DNA of 64,000 nucleotides from Lachnospiraceae bacterium (lineage in GTDB: Bacteria; Bacillota; Clostridia; Lachnospirales; Lachnospiraceae), in contig JAFVSN010000045.1 of assembly GCA_017503735.1 (NCBI GenBank), positions 1-64,000 of the forward strand, read 5' to 3'. Of the stretch, positions 52,654 to 62,064 are shown in pieces. A program made the translations under genes and the position numbers. The stretch's first letter is position 1; each line of letters begins with the position of its first letter. Below the pieces are notes generated by a model that was not told the DNA's origin, searched no databases, and saw nothing but the letters and a program-made list of their open reading frames with translations.

Positions 52654-54123
52654 CTATTCATTTCCGCTTCCTTCTGTCAGCTTCACTGCAAGCTTTCGAA
52701 TCTGACGTAACTCATGATTTACGCGACCGGAACTTTCTACCGCATTAGCGGATACGCTGGCTCCTTCTTCGGAAGATGCGGCAATCTCCTCACCCACTGC
52801 AGACAAGTCACTGATGCTCTCATTAATGGAACCGGTTGCCGAAATAATCTCCCTCATTAAAGTCTCTGTCTCATTGATGTTCTGAATCAAATCGGTAACT
52901 TCGGTTTCAATCAAATCAAATTTATCCTTTGTAGCAACAATCATCCGGCTCTGCTCATCAATGGTCTTACTGGAGACTTCCATCGTAGAAGTGGTAATCT
53001 CCACATCTGCCACCAATTCACCGATAATACTCGTAATCTGATTTGCGGATTCTCTTGTATCTTCGGAAAGCTTCCGGATTTCATCCGCAACCACCGCAAA
53101 GCCCTTTCCGGCTTCTCCCGCTCTCGCTGCTTCAATGGAAGCATTCAATGCCAAAAGATTGGTCTGAGACGAAATGGTCAAAATTGCATTTGTAAAATTC
53201 TCCACTTCCGTAACCTTTTCCGACAATCTGGTAATTGCCTCAACGGTACTTTTATTGGATTCGTTTACGGACTCGGCTTGCGTCTTCAATGCCGCCACAA
53301 TCTCCGCACTTTCCGCAATCGTCTCCTTCACTTTATCGGAAGATTCTATCATTTCCTTGGTTTCCCGTTCTGCCTGATCTACATTGTTTTGAATGGAATT
53401 ACACATCTCTGCCTCATCCTGAATACTCTGAGAGATACTCGTCATGCTTTGTGCAATGTCCTGCATACTCTTATCGTTTACCTGTAAGGCTTCCTCTAAC
53501 TCATCCATGCGGACGGTAGCCTTTTCAAATCTGCTGTTGATTTCCTGGGCAACCCCAAGCATTACGTTTGTAGCCTCTTCCTGCTGTTGAGCCTTCTTCG
53601 AAATAGTTTCCACACTTTCTTCGATATACTTTAAAAGCAACGTTACTGCCTTACCGGAAGAAAAACAACATAAAATAACGGATATTGCACCGATTGCAAC
53701 TAACTCGAAGTCAAATTGATTCAAGCCGGTAAACATTCTGACACAACGAATCAGAAAACCTATTATAATAAATATATTCCCGAAAAAAACCAAACGCTTA
53801 TTCATATAGGAGATACAGCAAAACAAAATTGCAAAACCGTACATAAAGGAATAGGAACTACCGTTAAAAATCGTTACCACAAGATACATCATCGCACCCA
53901 TCCCTACGATAAGTATCATCCCGCGTTTTGTATAGTCTTTTCTTAAATACGTTATCGTTGCCACAATCATGGCAAGAAAAATCGTTCCCCCCTGAATTAC
54001 GGTTCTGGCATACAACTGTTCCCGAAATATTGTTACAATCAACGTAATCAATACCATAACACAAGAAACCATTACAACCGGGTATGCAACTTTTCCTGAT
54101 CTTTTGTACTGTTCTTCCGTCAT
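52654..54123 (-). CDS. Methyl-accepting chemotaxis protein without periplasmic sensor
   Basis: A 489-residue chemoreceptor. The N-terminal 165 residues form about six membrane helices with short loops (e.g. [18 protein letters not shown] and [15 protein letters not shown]), with no extracytoplasmic ligand domain and no clear HAMP. The rest is the long MCP signalling coiled coil, with the conserved hairpin tip [20 protein letters not shown] followed by [16 protein letters not shown]. It probably senses membrane state, redox or an intracellular signal. ATG 54123 lies 7 bases after GGGGGA. No che or flagellar genes are in the window, so it is an orphan receptor. Confidence 0.92.
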   Translation of the reverse strand: MTEEQYKRSGKVAYPVVMVSCVMVLITLIVTIFREQLYARTVIQGGTIFLAMIVATITYLRKDYTKRGMILIVGMGAMMYLVVTIFNGSSYSFMYGFAILFCCISYMNKRLVFFGNIFIIIGFLIRCVRMFTGLNQFDFELVAIGAISVILCCFSSGKAVTLLLKYIEESVETISKKAQQQEEATNVMLGVAQEINSRFEKATVRMDELEEALQVNDKSMQDIAQSMTSISQSIQDEAEMCNSIQNNVDQAERETKEMIESSDKVKETIAESAEIVAALKTQAESVNESNKSTVEAITRLSEKVTEVENFTNAILTISSQTNLLALNASIEAARAGEAGKGFAVVADEIRKLSEDTRESANQITSIIGELVADVEITTSTMEVSSKTIDEQSRMIVATKDKFDLIETEVTDLIQNINETETLMREIISATGSINESISDLSAVGEEIAASSEEGASVSANAVESSGRVNHELRQIRKLAVKLTEGSGNE

Positions 54124-54175
54124 AACCATATCCCCCTTCATTATCTGTGCTAAAAAAGCAAAAAACTCTCCTTAT

Positions 54176-54204
54176 ATTTTACTGAATTTCCGTCAAAAAG
54201 TCAA
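54176..54204 (-). promoter_or_regulatory. Sigma-A promoter of the chemoreceptor gene
   Basis: Minus strand: -35 TTGACT (54199-54204), 17-base spacer, -10 TAAAAT (54176-54181). It does not look like a flagellar sigma-D site. Confidence 0.7.
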
Positions 54205-54302
54205 TTTTTTCGTAATTTCTTCTGTTGTTTTTTATATTTTCTTTTGCCCTGTCTATTTTCCATTAATTATCTGCCTTTTTCTCGTTTATACAGTAAAACA
54301 AA

Positions 54303-54360
54303 GAGTTCCGCTTGCGGAACTCTCGCGTCGCTTTTGCGTCGCATCTATGCGACACCTTCT
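54303..54360. repeat. Hairpin-rich intergenic repeat C
   Basis: A 20-base perfect palindrome GAGTTCCGCTTGCGGAACTC (54303-54322) followed by CGCGTCGC and GTCGCATCTATGCGAC hairpins. Similar word usage (GCAAAAGC, GCATAGA) to repeats A and B. Confidence 0.5.
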
Positions 54361-54376
54361 TCTGCAAAAGCGTGCA

Positions 54377-54405
54377 CAAAAAAAGCGACTGTATTCACAA
54401 TCGCT
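54377..54405 (-). terminator. Intrinsic terminator of the ruvAB-zapA-SEDS-Nudix operon
   Basis: 9-bp stem (54384-54392 with 54397-54405), 4-base loop, seven T on the minus strand. Confidence 0.85.
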
Positions 54406-54412
54406 CTCTTTC

Positions 54413-54865
54413 TTAAAAATACTTTTTGCTTCCCCAAAGATTACTCTTTTTCAAATCCACATACTCATTATATGCCTGCTCTAAAATCTGTTTCTCGTTT
54501 GCAAATTTCAACATATGGTATGCTTCATGAAACTTGTAGTATCCCGAGTCCATGAAAAATTCTTCGCGCTGCGGTTTGCTATAATAGCTGTCAGACATCA
54601 TCAAATACCAATGCACATCTTTTAAAACCGTATTCTGCGGAGTATTAAAGGTATACTGGCTCTTTCCCACATACTTAATAATCTGTGCGTCCACGCCGGT
54701 CTCTTCTTTCACCTCACGTATGGCCGTATCCTTAAATTCTTCGCCTTCTTCTACGGTGCCTTTCGGCAAAACCCATCCTTCATACTTGTTCTTGTAATTT
54801 TTGTACAGTAGTAATATCTTCCCTCTGAATATAACTACACCGCCGCAGCTGGTCGCTTCTACCAT
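54413..54865 (-). CDS. Nudix hydrolase
   Basis: A 150-residue Nudix pyrophosphohydrolase. The Nudix box is intact: GTVEEGEEFKDTAIREVKEETG (positions about 36-57, key residues Gly36, the REV-EE helix and the final Gly), preceded by GWVLPKG. N-terminal ATSCGGVVIF and the aromatic-rich tail (SDSYYSKPQREEFFMDSGYY) resemble the diadenosine-polyphosphate or RppH-like families, but the substrate is not fixed. The CAGGAGG ribosome site fits. It is the last gene of the operon. Confidence 0.9.
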   Translation of the reverse strand: MVEATSCGGVVIFRGKILLLYKNYKNKYEGWVLPKGTVEEGEEFKDTAIREVKEETGVDAQIIKYVGKSQYTFNTPQNTVLKDVHWYLMMSDSYYSKPQREEFFMDSGYYKFHEAYHMLKFANEKQILEQAYNEYVDLKKSNLWGSKKYF

Positions 54866-54939
54866 TGCAATACCTCCTGCTGGTGTGCCATCAATAACTG
54901 ATTAACAGTATACATCATTTCCGGCAACTTTGCAACCAT
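54859..54939 (-). CDS. Possible small ORF coupled to the Nudix gene
   Basis: A 26-codon frame, MVAKLPEMMYTVNQLLMAHQ and on to a Trp, whose stop (TAG) overlaps the Nudix start. The frame stays open and protein-like upstream into the end of the SEDS gene (EEFLPLEKKEILETSYR), but no start codon with a ribosome site was found there. Weakly supported. Confidence 0.25.
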   Translation of the reverse strand: MVAKLPEMMYTVNQLLMAHQQEVLQW

Positions 54940-54989
54940 TCTGTATGAGGTTTCTAAAATTTCCTTTTTTTCCAGTGGCAGGAACTCTT

Positions 54990-57455
54990 CTAACGGGATG
55001 ACAAATCCATTAACAAATACGTTGCTATCTGCTCCGTAAATCGTTTCAGTTCCCCATCCTTTCCTTCCGGTCTATGCTCTAATACCACACTGACCGCAGC
55101 AACCGGATCTTTTGCCGGAACCAATGCCACGGCAAGACAATGCTTTTTCCCCTGGGTTCCCGAATCTACCTCGGTTTCCGTATATAAATACGCTCCCCCC
55201 TCCTCTGTCTCTTCTACGGAGAAGACCTTCAAAAGATTTTTAACCTCTGCCTCCGATAACAAGGACGTGTCCTCTGTTTCCGTACGATATATTAACTTAC
55301 CGGACGCATCCGTAAGCTTGTATGCCACATGTGGCGTCTCGTATTCCCCGCCTTTGCAGCAGGCACCCGCAAACAGTGCCGCTCCGAAAGGTGTCAGGAC
55401 ATTTCCTTCTGTTTTCACCGATTCTCCGAAAGGCGTCGGAATTCCGTTTGTATAAGACTTTGCAGCCTCCCTAAACCAGTCTGTCGCATCTTCTACCGGG
55501 TATTCTCCGTAAAATGCACGATTAAAAAACGGACCTTTTTCCTCGTCCTCGTATACGGAAGCGGTCTCCGGTGAAAAATCCGGCAAAGAAACCGATGCCA
55601 ACAATCCGCCGTTTGTGATATCCACAACACATGCCGCCCCGTTTCTTCCTTCCATTGCCTGATACAATTGCCTCTGTACATCGGTACGCAACGTCGTAAA
55701 CAAGTTATTTCCCGGAATCTGCGCATCCTTCATACGATAAAGTAATTTTGTCATCTCATTTGCGGAAGAAGATAATAAATCAATCTCCTTCACCGCCTCC
55801 AATCCGCTGGAACCGTTCTTTACCTGCCCCACCACATGTGCAAACAAATTCTGATACGGATATTTTCGTAATTCCTCCCCGTCCGACAACACGGTAAATG
55901 CTAACGGATTTCCGTCCGCATCGTAAATCGTCCCTCTGGCATTTTGTTCTTCCAGCTTTGCCTGTCGTCTGTTATAAGAATGAAAAATCACGGTTCTTGC
56001 TTCCGTCATAATAAAAATCATAAAGTAAACGGACACGGAAGCCAACACCGCCAAAAAACCAACAGAACAATGCTTAATCGCTTTCTTTGCCCGGTCTGAT
56101 AACACTCCCGGTACAAACCCGTCTTTATAAGATCGAACGCCTTCTTTCCCGGTCTTTTGTTCTTCCCTCTGTTCCTGCATGCCCTGTATCAACATAAACA
56201 TCAAAACCATACTTGCCGCCGAACTTCCACCGGCACTGACAAACGGAAGGGGCACTCCGGTAGACGGAAGCATCCGGATAACGCCGCCCACATTCAAAAA
56301 AACTTGTGTTGTAAACATTGCCGCAAAGCCGGTAAATACAAGTCGGTAATAATCCTCCGTAAACTTTGCCGCCATGCGGATTAACAGCCACATACACTGA
56401 ATGTATACCGCCAAAATTCCAAGGGCAAACAATGCCCCCAATTCTTCACAGACAGCTGAAAAAATATAATCTGTCGTTACAACCGGTATCTGTTCCGGAG
56501 CACCTTTCCATAACCCTGTCCCGAAAATGCCACCGTTTCCGATGGCAAATAAAGATTGCGCCAACTGATATCCTTCATTATCCACTACCGCAAACGGGTC
56601 TCGCCATGCGAGAACACGTACCTGTACATGAGAAAACAAAGCATATGCCGCCACACATGCCCCACCTGCGGCAAGGATTCCGCCGAACAACCACCTTTTT
56701 TGTCCGCTGGTACTGTAAAGTAACACCCAGAATACCACCGCAAACAGTAGTGCTGCTCCCAAATCTTTGGACGCCACCATCAGTAAAATATGGATTCCCG
56801 CAAGTACCGTACCAAGGAAAATACCCTTCCATGACTTTGTCCGGAGAAGTACCGCCGCGCAGCCGAAAATAAACAATATCTTTACAAATTCAAAGGGTTG
56901 CATTGCAACACCGAATAACTTTACCCAGATACGTGCCCCCAACCGTTCACCTGCAAAAAAGAATACCAGAAGCAATATTCCGATTCCCAAGCCCATATAT
57001 GCATACCCGTAACGCTCAATACGGTGCATCGCGCGAATAAAGGCAGGAATAAACAAAGCCGCCAAAAGTGCAGCTGTCACAATAATAAACTGACGAACCG
57101 CACCGCTAAAATCCAATCGGGTAAGTACTACCGAACCGATTCCCAACAGTAACAGCATGTGATGAAACAAAAGCTCCGACATCCGGGGATACATCTTTTT
57201 GTAGACAAACGTAATCCCTCCGTATATCAATAATTGTACCAGATAGAACACAAGAAAACGCCACTGACCGGTTCTCAAAAATAACGTAAAAAAACACAGG
57301 GTAAAAATCGCTACGATTTCTGCCTTCATAGCAATGCTTACCGATTTTTTCCTGCCGTACTCTTTTTTTCGCACAGAAAGAAACGCCTGCACATTGTACG
57401 CAAGCAATATCCCTGCTAATATATAATTTACCAAGGCAAGAAACGCTGTTTCCAT
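54990..57455 (-). CDS. SEDS peptidoglycan polymerase fused to an inactive-looking transpeptidase domain
   Basis: An 821-residue fusion. Residues 45-430 are a FtsW/RodA/SpoVE glycosyltransferase with about ten helices: MQPFEFVKI, SKDLGAAL, QSLFAIGNGGIFGTGL, PVVTTDYIFSAVCEELG (Asp329 is the likely catalytic Asp) and PSTGVPLPFVSAGGSS. Another membrane helix (463-482) leads to a penicillin-binding-protein-like part (500-821) with RGTIYDADGNPLA and PFFNRAFYGEYP. Where class B PBPs have PPGSTFK with the SxxK nucleophile, this reads PVEDATDW (653-660), and no SxN or KTG box is found. So polymerase is probably active and transpeptidase dead. It directly follows the U32 gene. Confidence 0.85.
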   Translation of the reverse strand: METAFLALVNYILAGILLAYNVQAFLSVRKKEYGRKKSVSIAMKAEIVAIFTLCFFTLFLRTGQWRFLVFYLVQLLIYGGITFVYKKMYPRMSELLFHHMLLLLGIGSVVLTRLDFSGAVRQFIIVTAALLAALFIPAFIRAMHRIERYGYAYMGLGIGILLLVFFFAGERLGARIWVKLFGVAMQPFEFVKILFIFGCAAVLLRTKSWKGIFLGTVLAGIHILLMVASKDLGAALLFAVVFWVLLYSTSGQKRWLFGGILAAGGACVAAYALFSHVQVRVLAWRDPFAVVDNEGYQLAQSLFAIGNGGIFGTGLWKGAPEQIPVVTTDYIFSAVCEELGALFALGILAVYIQCMWLLIRMAAKFTEDYYRLVFTGFAAMFTTQVFLNVGGVIRMLPSTGVPLPFVSAGGSSAASMVLMFMLIQGMQEQREEQKTGKEGVRSYKDGFVPGVLSDRAKKAIKHCSVGFLAVLASVSVYFMIFIMTEARTVIFHSYNRRQAKLEEQNARGTIYDADGNPLAFTVLSDGEELRKYPYQNLFAHVVGQVKNGSSGLEAVKEIDLLSSSANEMTKLLYRMKDAQIPGNNLFTTLRTDVQRQLYQAMEGRNGAACVVDITNGGLLASVSLPDFSPETASVYEDEEKGPFFNRAFYGEYPVEDATDWFREAAKSYTNGIPTPFGESVKTEGNVLTPFGAALFAGACCKGGEYETPHVAYKLTDASGKLIYRTETEDTSLLSEAEVKNLLKVFSVEETEEGGAYLYTETEVDSGTQGKKHCLAVALVPAKDPVAAVSVVLEHRPEGKDGELKRFTEQIATYLLMDLSSR

Positions 57456-59945
57456 TTACTCCACTCCTCTTTTAAAATGCCCTTTGGTATATCCGGGCCC
57501 CGTAACCGGCGATCCGTTTCCAAGCATGCCGTTTAGCACACGTTCCGTCTCTTTCGCCGTTTCAAAGGTAAAATCCAAACGGATTGCTGCCGGTTTTGTT
57601 TCCTCTAATGCTTCTCTGTACTCCGGTAACGAGAAACATTCTGGATTATAAATCAGATTATAGCATTCTCCGCAATTCGTTTTAAGCAAGAGCTTTTTCC
57701 CGACACGATCCGTCAATACCACCGGTTCCGGTGACTGCTTTCCGGTGCATTGTCCCATTGTTTTCTTGATACAATGAGCGGAAACCATCAAAGGTACACG
57801 TTCGTACACAACTACCGTCATATCCTCAAGTCCCAAAGCTTTCCATTCTTTTCCTGAGAGTTCCGGTGAAGCTGTAAGCATCCCCGGAATCATGCCGAAC
57901 TGCTCTTTGTAAAACGCCTTTGCTTCCCGGTTCATTACATACATCGTATAATCAAGGCTACATCTGACCTGCCATTGAGGGTCCGATTCTTTTACCAGAG
58001 TCAGTGTCTCAAAATTCCGGACCAGATATCCGTCAAAATGCTCTTTCAATACGGCAAATTCATCCCGGATTCTTTGTAATGTATCTCTTCTGCAAATTCG
58101 CGGGAAACAAAACCATATCTCTTTCCCGGCTTCCCTAAGCTTCTGTGCCGAATTACAAACCGACTGTATCGACTCGCCGATGAAATCCAGATAAATCCGG
58201 CGCACATCTTCTTCCTTTGCAACAACCTCCGCCTGAACCACTGTACTTACCACGCAATCTATCGCCGGAACGTTTCCGCGTGTCAGCGAACCGGATACAC
58301 CTTCACCATCTTCGTAGGATAAGGATCTCGTTTCCTGTACCGCTGCTTCTTTTTCCGGAAGTTCACGGACAAATCTCATCTGTAAGTTTTCATTAAGCAT
58401 AGCAAGCGCATTTCTTCTTAACTCATTTAAAAGTCCGTTGGGTAAAAAAACATCGTCTTCCAAAATAATCGTAAGCTTCTCAAAGAAAAAAGATTCATTT
58501 CCGGTCTTATTAAGCTGCTTTCTTACCGTTTCTTCCGTTGCCGGAAGTTTCCCCGCCTTTTCACATACAAATCCGTTACAAAGCGCGGTCACCCGTTCTT
58601 TCTTCTGTATCGGAAAAGCCTCCGGCAAAAGGATTCCTTCTGTATTTGCCGACACCTCTAACGTACAACTTTCACCAACCTTGGCATAAAATACACCTTC
58701 CACCGGTACCTTAAGTTCCTTCTTAAGATACCTTTCCTCCGTTGCTTCCAACAGTTTTGCATTTCGCATCCGGTATATCTTATCTCCCTTTTGTGCCTGG
58801 AGCTTCGGAAGCAGACGTGCCTTTATTTGTGCACCCGCCGGTGCCCCTTCTCCCAGCGTATACTCATAATATCCCGGCGCACCGGAGCCTTCATTTTCCC
58901 GCCGGAATTCCAGTACATCCTGGGCAAACACCTCGTTCTGTAGCCGGATTGTTGCCTCTCCCCGTCCTCCGATGCTTACTTCCCCTACCGGCACACCGAA
59001 ATGTCCCGGTCGGTTCACCGACATCAGTTCTTTTCCGTTATGTTTAAAAAAGCATCCGCTTGTAAACCCGCCGCGATTATAAATATCCGCAAGGGCTGTT
59101 ACTTCCTCTTCCAATCGGTTTGGATGTTCCTTCAAATAAGACTTATATCCCTTTTCACCCAAAGAAGCGTACAAATCCGTAAACTTCCGATAGGCCGCTG
59201 TCACTGCCGCAGCGTATTCCGGACGCTTCATTCTTCCTTCGATTTTAAAAGACGCCGCACCGGTTCCGATTAATTCCGGCAACAAAGAAAGCCCGCACAA
59301 ATCCTTCGGACTGAGCCAATACTTTTTCCCTTGTTCTCCCTGTTCGTATTCCATACGACACGGTTGGGCACAACGTCCTCTGTTTCCGCTTCTGCCACCA
59401 ATCATACTGCTCATAAGACACTGTCCGGAATAACAATAACACAACGCACCGTGAACAAAAATCTCTACTTCTTTTCCCGAAGTCCGGCAAATATCCGTTA
59501 TTTCCGAAAGAGAAAGCTCCCTTGCCGGCACAAGGCGGGTAACCGGATATCCGTCAAACATACGGATTCCTTCCGGGGCAGTTAAGGTCATCTGGGTGCT
59601 TGCATGCAAAGAAAGACCCGGAAACTCTTTCGCCAAAAAGCGCAGAACACCTACGTCCTGTACAATGGCCGCGTCCAGACCTGCTGTATAATAAGGAGCT
59701 AAGAATTCATAGAATGCTTTGAATTCCTGCTCCTTTACCAATGTATTCACCGTAAGATAAAGCCGTTTTCCCCGCAGATGCACATACCGGATTGCTTCTA
59801 TCATCTCTTCTGTATCGGGATTGTCCGCATATGCTCTTGCTCCGAAACCGGTTCCCCCCATATAAACTGCATCCGCTCCTGCTGTAATGGCAGCTTTCAA
59901 CGCTTCCATACTACCTGCCGGAGCCAGAATCTCAGGCTTTTCCAT
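57456..59945 (-). CDS. U32 family peptidase-like protein with DUF3656
   Basis: An 829-residue protein. Residues 1-330 are the U32 domain: MEKPEILAPAGSMEALKAAI, GADAVYMGG, LYLTVNTLVKE, and the signature HGALCYCYSGQCLMSS with its Cys group followed by NRGRCAQPCR. The middle is the DUF3656 insert, and a second barrel-like part with DFIGESIQSVCNSAQKL and NCGECYNLIYNPE follows. U32 proteins such as RlhA, TrhP and UbiU act in RNA or quinone hydroxylation with Fe-S clusters, and peptidase activity is doubtful for most. It overlaps zapA by 14 bases and abuts the SEDS gene. Confidence 0.92.
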   Translation of the reverse strand: MEKPEILAPAGSMEALKAAITAGADAVYMGGTGFGARAYADNPDTEEMIEAIRYVHLRGKRLYLTVNTLVKEQEFKAFYEFLAPYYTAGLDAAIVQDVGVLRFLAKEFPGLSLHASTQMTLTAPEGIRMFDGYPVTRLVPARELSLSEITDICRTSGKEVEIFVHGALCYCYSGQCLMSSMIGGRSGNRGRCAQPCRMEYEQGEQGKKYWLSPKDLCGLSLLPELIGTGAASFKIEGRMKRPEYAAAVTAAYRKFTDLYASLGEKGYKSYLKEHPNRLEEEVTALADIYNRGGFTSGCFFKHNGKELMSVNRPGHFGVPVGEVSIGGRGEATIRLQNEVFAQDVLEFRRENEGSGAPGYYEYTLGEGAPAGAQIKARLLPKLQAQKGDKIYRMRNAKLLEATEERYLKKELKVPVEGVFYAKVGESCTLEVSANTEGILLPEAFPIQKKERVTALCNGFVCEKAGKLPATEETVRKQLNKTGNESFFFEKLTIILEDDVFLPNGLLNELRRNALAMLNENLQMRFVRELPEKEAAVQETRSLSYEDGEGVSGSLTRGNVPAIDCVVSTVVQAEVVAKEEDVRRIYLDFIGESIQSVCNSAQKLREAGKEIWFCFPRICRRDTLQRIRDEFAVLKEHFDGYLVRNFETLTLVKESDPQWQVRCSLDYTMYVMNREAKAFYKEQFGMIPGMLTASPELSGKEWKALGLEDMTVVVYERVPLMVSAHCIKKTMGQCTGKQSPEPVVLTDRVGKKLLLKTNCGECYNLIYNPECFSLPEYREALEETKPAAIRLDFTFETAKETERVLNGMLGNGSPVTGPGYTKGHFKRGVE

Positions 59946-60345
59946 GATATCCCTCTAACTCGGTTTCTAACCGTATGATTCGTTTTTGTGCTTCCAAATT
60001 TTCTCTTTTTAACACTTCGATTTCCCGTTGTGCCGCTTCAAGCTTTGTCTGCGCCGTAATCACTTCGTGCTTCAAATCAAAAATCTCACCGCTTTTCGCA
60101 TCGGAATCTCCGCTGGCTTCTTCCATCTGTTTTTTCAATTTAAAATAGTCATCCGCCAAATTAAGCTGCAGATACATATTCTTCATTTCCGCATCCAACA
60201 CCCGGTAAGAATCCATCTGCTTCAACTCATTATACTTAGCATTCAGATACGATGCGACCCGCTGTAAATATTCTTCACTCTCATAGCCCCCGAGACTCAC
60301 TCGCTTTCCGTTGATAATCACTTCGATTCCGTTTTTCTTATTCAT
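59932..60345 (-). CDS. zapA: Cell division protein ZapA
   Basis: Promotes FtsZ-filament bundling at the division ring. The first 90 residues are the ZapA fold (GIEVIINGKRVSLGGYESEE, then YLNAKYNELKQMDSYRVLD); the rest is a coiled coil (KLEAAQREIEVLKRENLEAQ) that gives dimers and tetramers. 137 residues, slightly longer coiled coil than Bacillus ZapA. SD AGGAGG. It lies 16 bases after ruvB and overlaps the U32 gene, so division, repair and wall genes are co-expressed. Confidence 0.9.
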   Translation of the reverse strand: MNKKNGIEVIINGKRVSLGGYESEEYLQRVASYLNAKYNELKQMDSYRVLDAEMKNMYLQLNLADDYFKLKKQMEEASGDSDAKSGEIFDLKHEVITAQTKLEAAQREIEVLKRENLEAQKRIIRLETELEGYHGKA

Positions 60346-60361
60346 CCCCGTATCCTCCTGA

Positions 60362-61375
60362 CTATTCTTTCTCTACTGTTTCCGGCTCCGGTAAACCCAC
60401 ATGGTGATATGCCTTCGGTAATACCACACGTCCTCTCGGAGTCCGGGCCACAAATCCGTTCTGTACCAAAAACGGTTCGTAAACTTCCTCAATGGTACCG
60501 GCATCTTCTCCGATACTGACCGCCACGGCCTCCAGTCCTACCGGACCTCCGTGAAATTTTTCAATCATGGCAGTAAGAACTCTGCGGTCAATGTGATCCA
60601 GACCTTCCTTATCCACTTCCAGTAAATCCAATGCCTTATCCGCAATTTCTTTTGTGATAACACCGTCTCCTACCACCTGGGCATAATCACGTACCCGCTT
60701 CAAAAAACGGTTTGCCAATCGCGGGGTTCCTCTGGAGCGACGGGCAATCTCTAACGCCCCTTCGTCCTCAATCTCTACCTGTAATACGCTTGCGGAACGT
60801 TTTACAATCTGCGTCAGTTCCGCATCCGTATAAAATTCCAAACGACTTACAACACCGAACCGGTCACGAAGAGGTGCGGTCAACATTCCCGCCCGGGTCG
60901 TCGCCCCCACCAGTGTAAAATGCGGCAGGGAAAAATGTTTTGACACCGCGCTGGCTCCCTGTCCGATTAACACATCCATGGAAAAATCTTCCATGGCAGA
61001 ATATAAAAACTCCTCCACCTGGCGGGGAATGCGGTGAATCTCATCAATAAAAAGCACATCACCTTCGTTTAATTTATATAAAATGGATGCCATATCTCCC
61101 GGCTTTTCAATGGCAGGTCCTGCCGTCGTGCGGATATTGACTCCCATCTCATTGGCAATAATTCCCGCAAGAGTCGTCTTACCAAGCCCCGGCGGTCCGA
61201 AAAACAACACATGATCTAAGGTTTCATTCCGTTCCTTCGCCGCCTCGATATAGATTTTCAACATTTCCCTGACTTTGGCCTGTCCGATATAGTCTTTCAG
61301 CAACTGCGGTCGAAGTCCGACTTCCGTCTTTTTCTCATCCCCCATTGCTTCCGTTGTAATAATCCGTCTCGCCAT
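60362..61375 (-). CDS. ruvB: Holliday junction branch-migration ATPase RuvB
   Basis: Hexameric motor that pulls DNA through RuvA-bound Holliday junctions. 337 residues of AAA+ type: [12 protein letters not shown], Walker [10 protein letters not shown], the Walker [10 protein letters not shown], sensor [20 protein letters not shown] with Arg finger, and the winged-helix ending [16 protein letters not shown] and TPRGRVV. Full length. Preceded by ruvA, 47 bases apart. Confidence 0.98.
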   Translation of the reverse strand: MARRIITTEAMGDEKKTEVGLRPQLLKDYIGQAKVREMLKIYIEAAKERNETLDHVLFFGPPGLGKTTLAGIIANEMGVNIRTTAGPAIEKPGDMASILYKLNEGDVLFIDEIHRIPRQVEEFLYSAMEDFSMDVLIGQGASAVSKHFSLPHFTLVGATTRAGMLTAPLRDRFGVVSRLEFYTDAELTQIVKRSASVLQVEIEDEGALEIARRSRGTPRLANRFLKRVRDYAQVVGDGVITKEIADKALDLLEVDKEGLDHIDRRVLTAMIEKFHGGPVGLEAVAVSIGEDAGTIEEVYEPFLVQNGFVARTPRGRVVLPKAYHHVGLPEPETVEKE

Positions 61376-61422
61376 ACCTGCACTTACCTTCCGAATCCTT
61401 CCGTATTTTCCTTATGTTTCCG

Positions 61423-62043
61423 TTACCCCAATTGTCGCAAACTCAAACGCACCATCTCATCATCGGTCATACCGTCGGCAATCTCTACCGCTTTCACAGC
61501 CTTCGTTGCTTCCTTTTCGGCATACCCCAAAGCAACCAATACCTGTAATGCATTTTCACGCAGTTTCTTTGCCTCATCCGGTTCACTTCCTCTTGCCGCC
61601 GTCTTTTCAACAAACTCCTCCGAAAACTCTGTTGCCAGAGCCAGAATCTTGTCCTTTAATTCAATCACCAACCGGCTTGCGGTTTTCTTGCCGATGCCCG
61701 GTGCGGATGCTAACCGATCCGCATCCTCGTCGATTACCGCCATTTTCAGTTCCTCCGCTCCGATGGCCGATAAAATTCCGAGCCCCAACTTCGGTCCGAT
61801 ACCGCTTACCGTAATCAAAAGCTTAAACACGGTCAAATCCTGTTTGGAAAGGAATCCGAACAGTGCTACACCGTCTTCTTTTACCTGAAGATACGTATAC
61901 AGCTTTACTTCCTCTCCCTTTGCCGGAAGCTTTTCCAAATCGGAAGCCGTTACCGCCACTTCATAGGCGATACCGCCTGCCGTCTCTATCATTACCGCAT
62001 TGCCGTCCGCTTCCGCGAACAGACCCTTAATATATGCAATCAC
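61423..62043 (-). CDS. ruvA: Holliday junction DNA helicase subunit RuvA
   Basis: Tetrameric junction-binding protein, 206 residues. The OB domain has YIKGLFAEADGNAVMIETAGGIAYEV, the helix-hairpin-helix domain FKLLITVSGIGPKLGLGILS and SAPGIGKKTASRLVIELKDK, and the C-terminal RuvB-binding domain EALVALGYAEKEATKAV-like (here QVLVALGYAEKEATKAVKAV). Start is GTG 62043, six bases after GAGGTG, giving the usual VIAYIKG start; the earlier in-frame GTG at 62052 overlaps that site. Confidence 0.96.
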   Translation of the reverse strand: MIAYIKGLFAEADGNAVMIETAGGIAYEVAVTASDLEKLPAKGEEVKLYTYLQVKEDGVALFGFLSKQDLTVFKLLITVSGIGPKLGLGILSAIGAEELKMAVIDEDADRLASAPGIGKKTASRLVIELKDKILALATEFSEEFVEKTAARGSEPDEAKKLRENALQVLVALGYAEKEATKAVKAVEIADGMTDDEMVRLSLRQLG

Positions 62044-62064
62044 GTCTATCACCTCGTACCGTAT

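Noticed and set aside
61506..61814. Plus-strand 102-codon Pro-rich frame
   Set aside because: Antisense to ruvA; no independent support.
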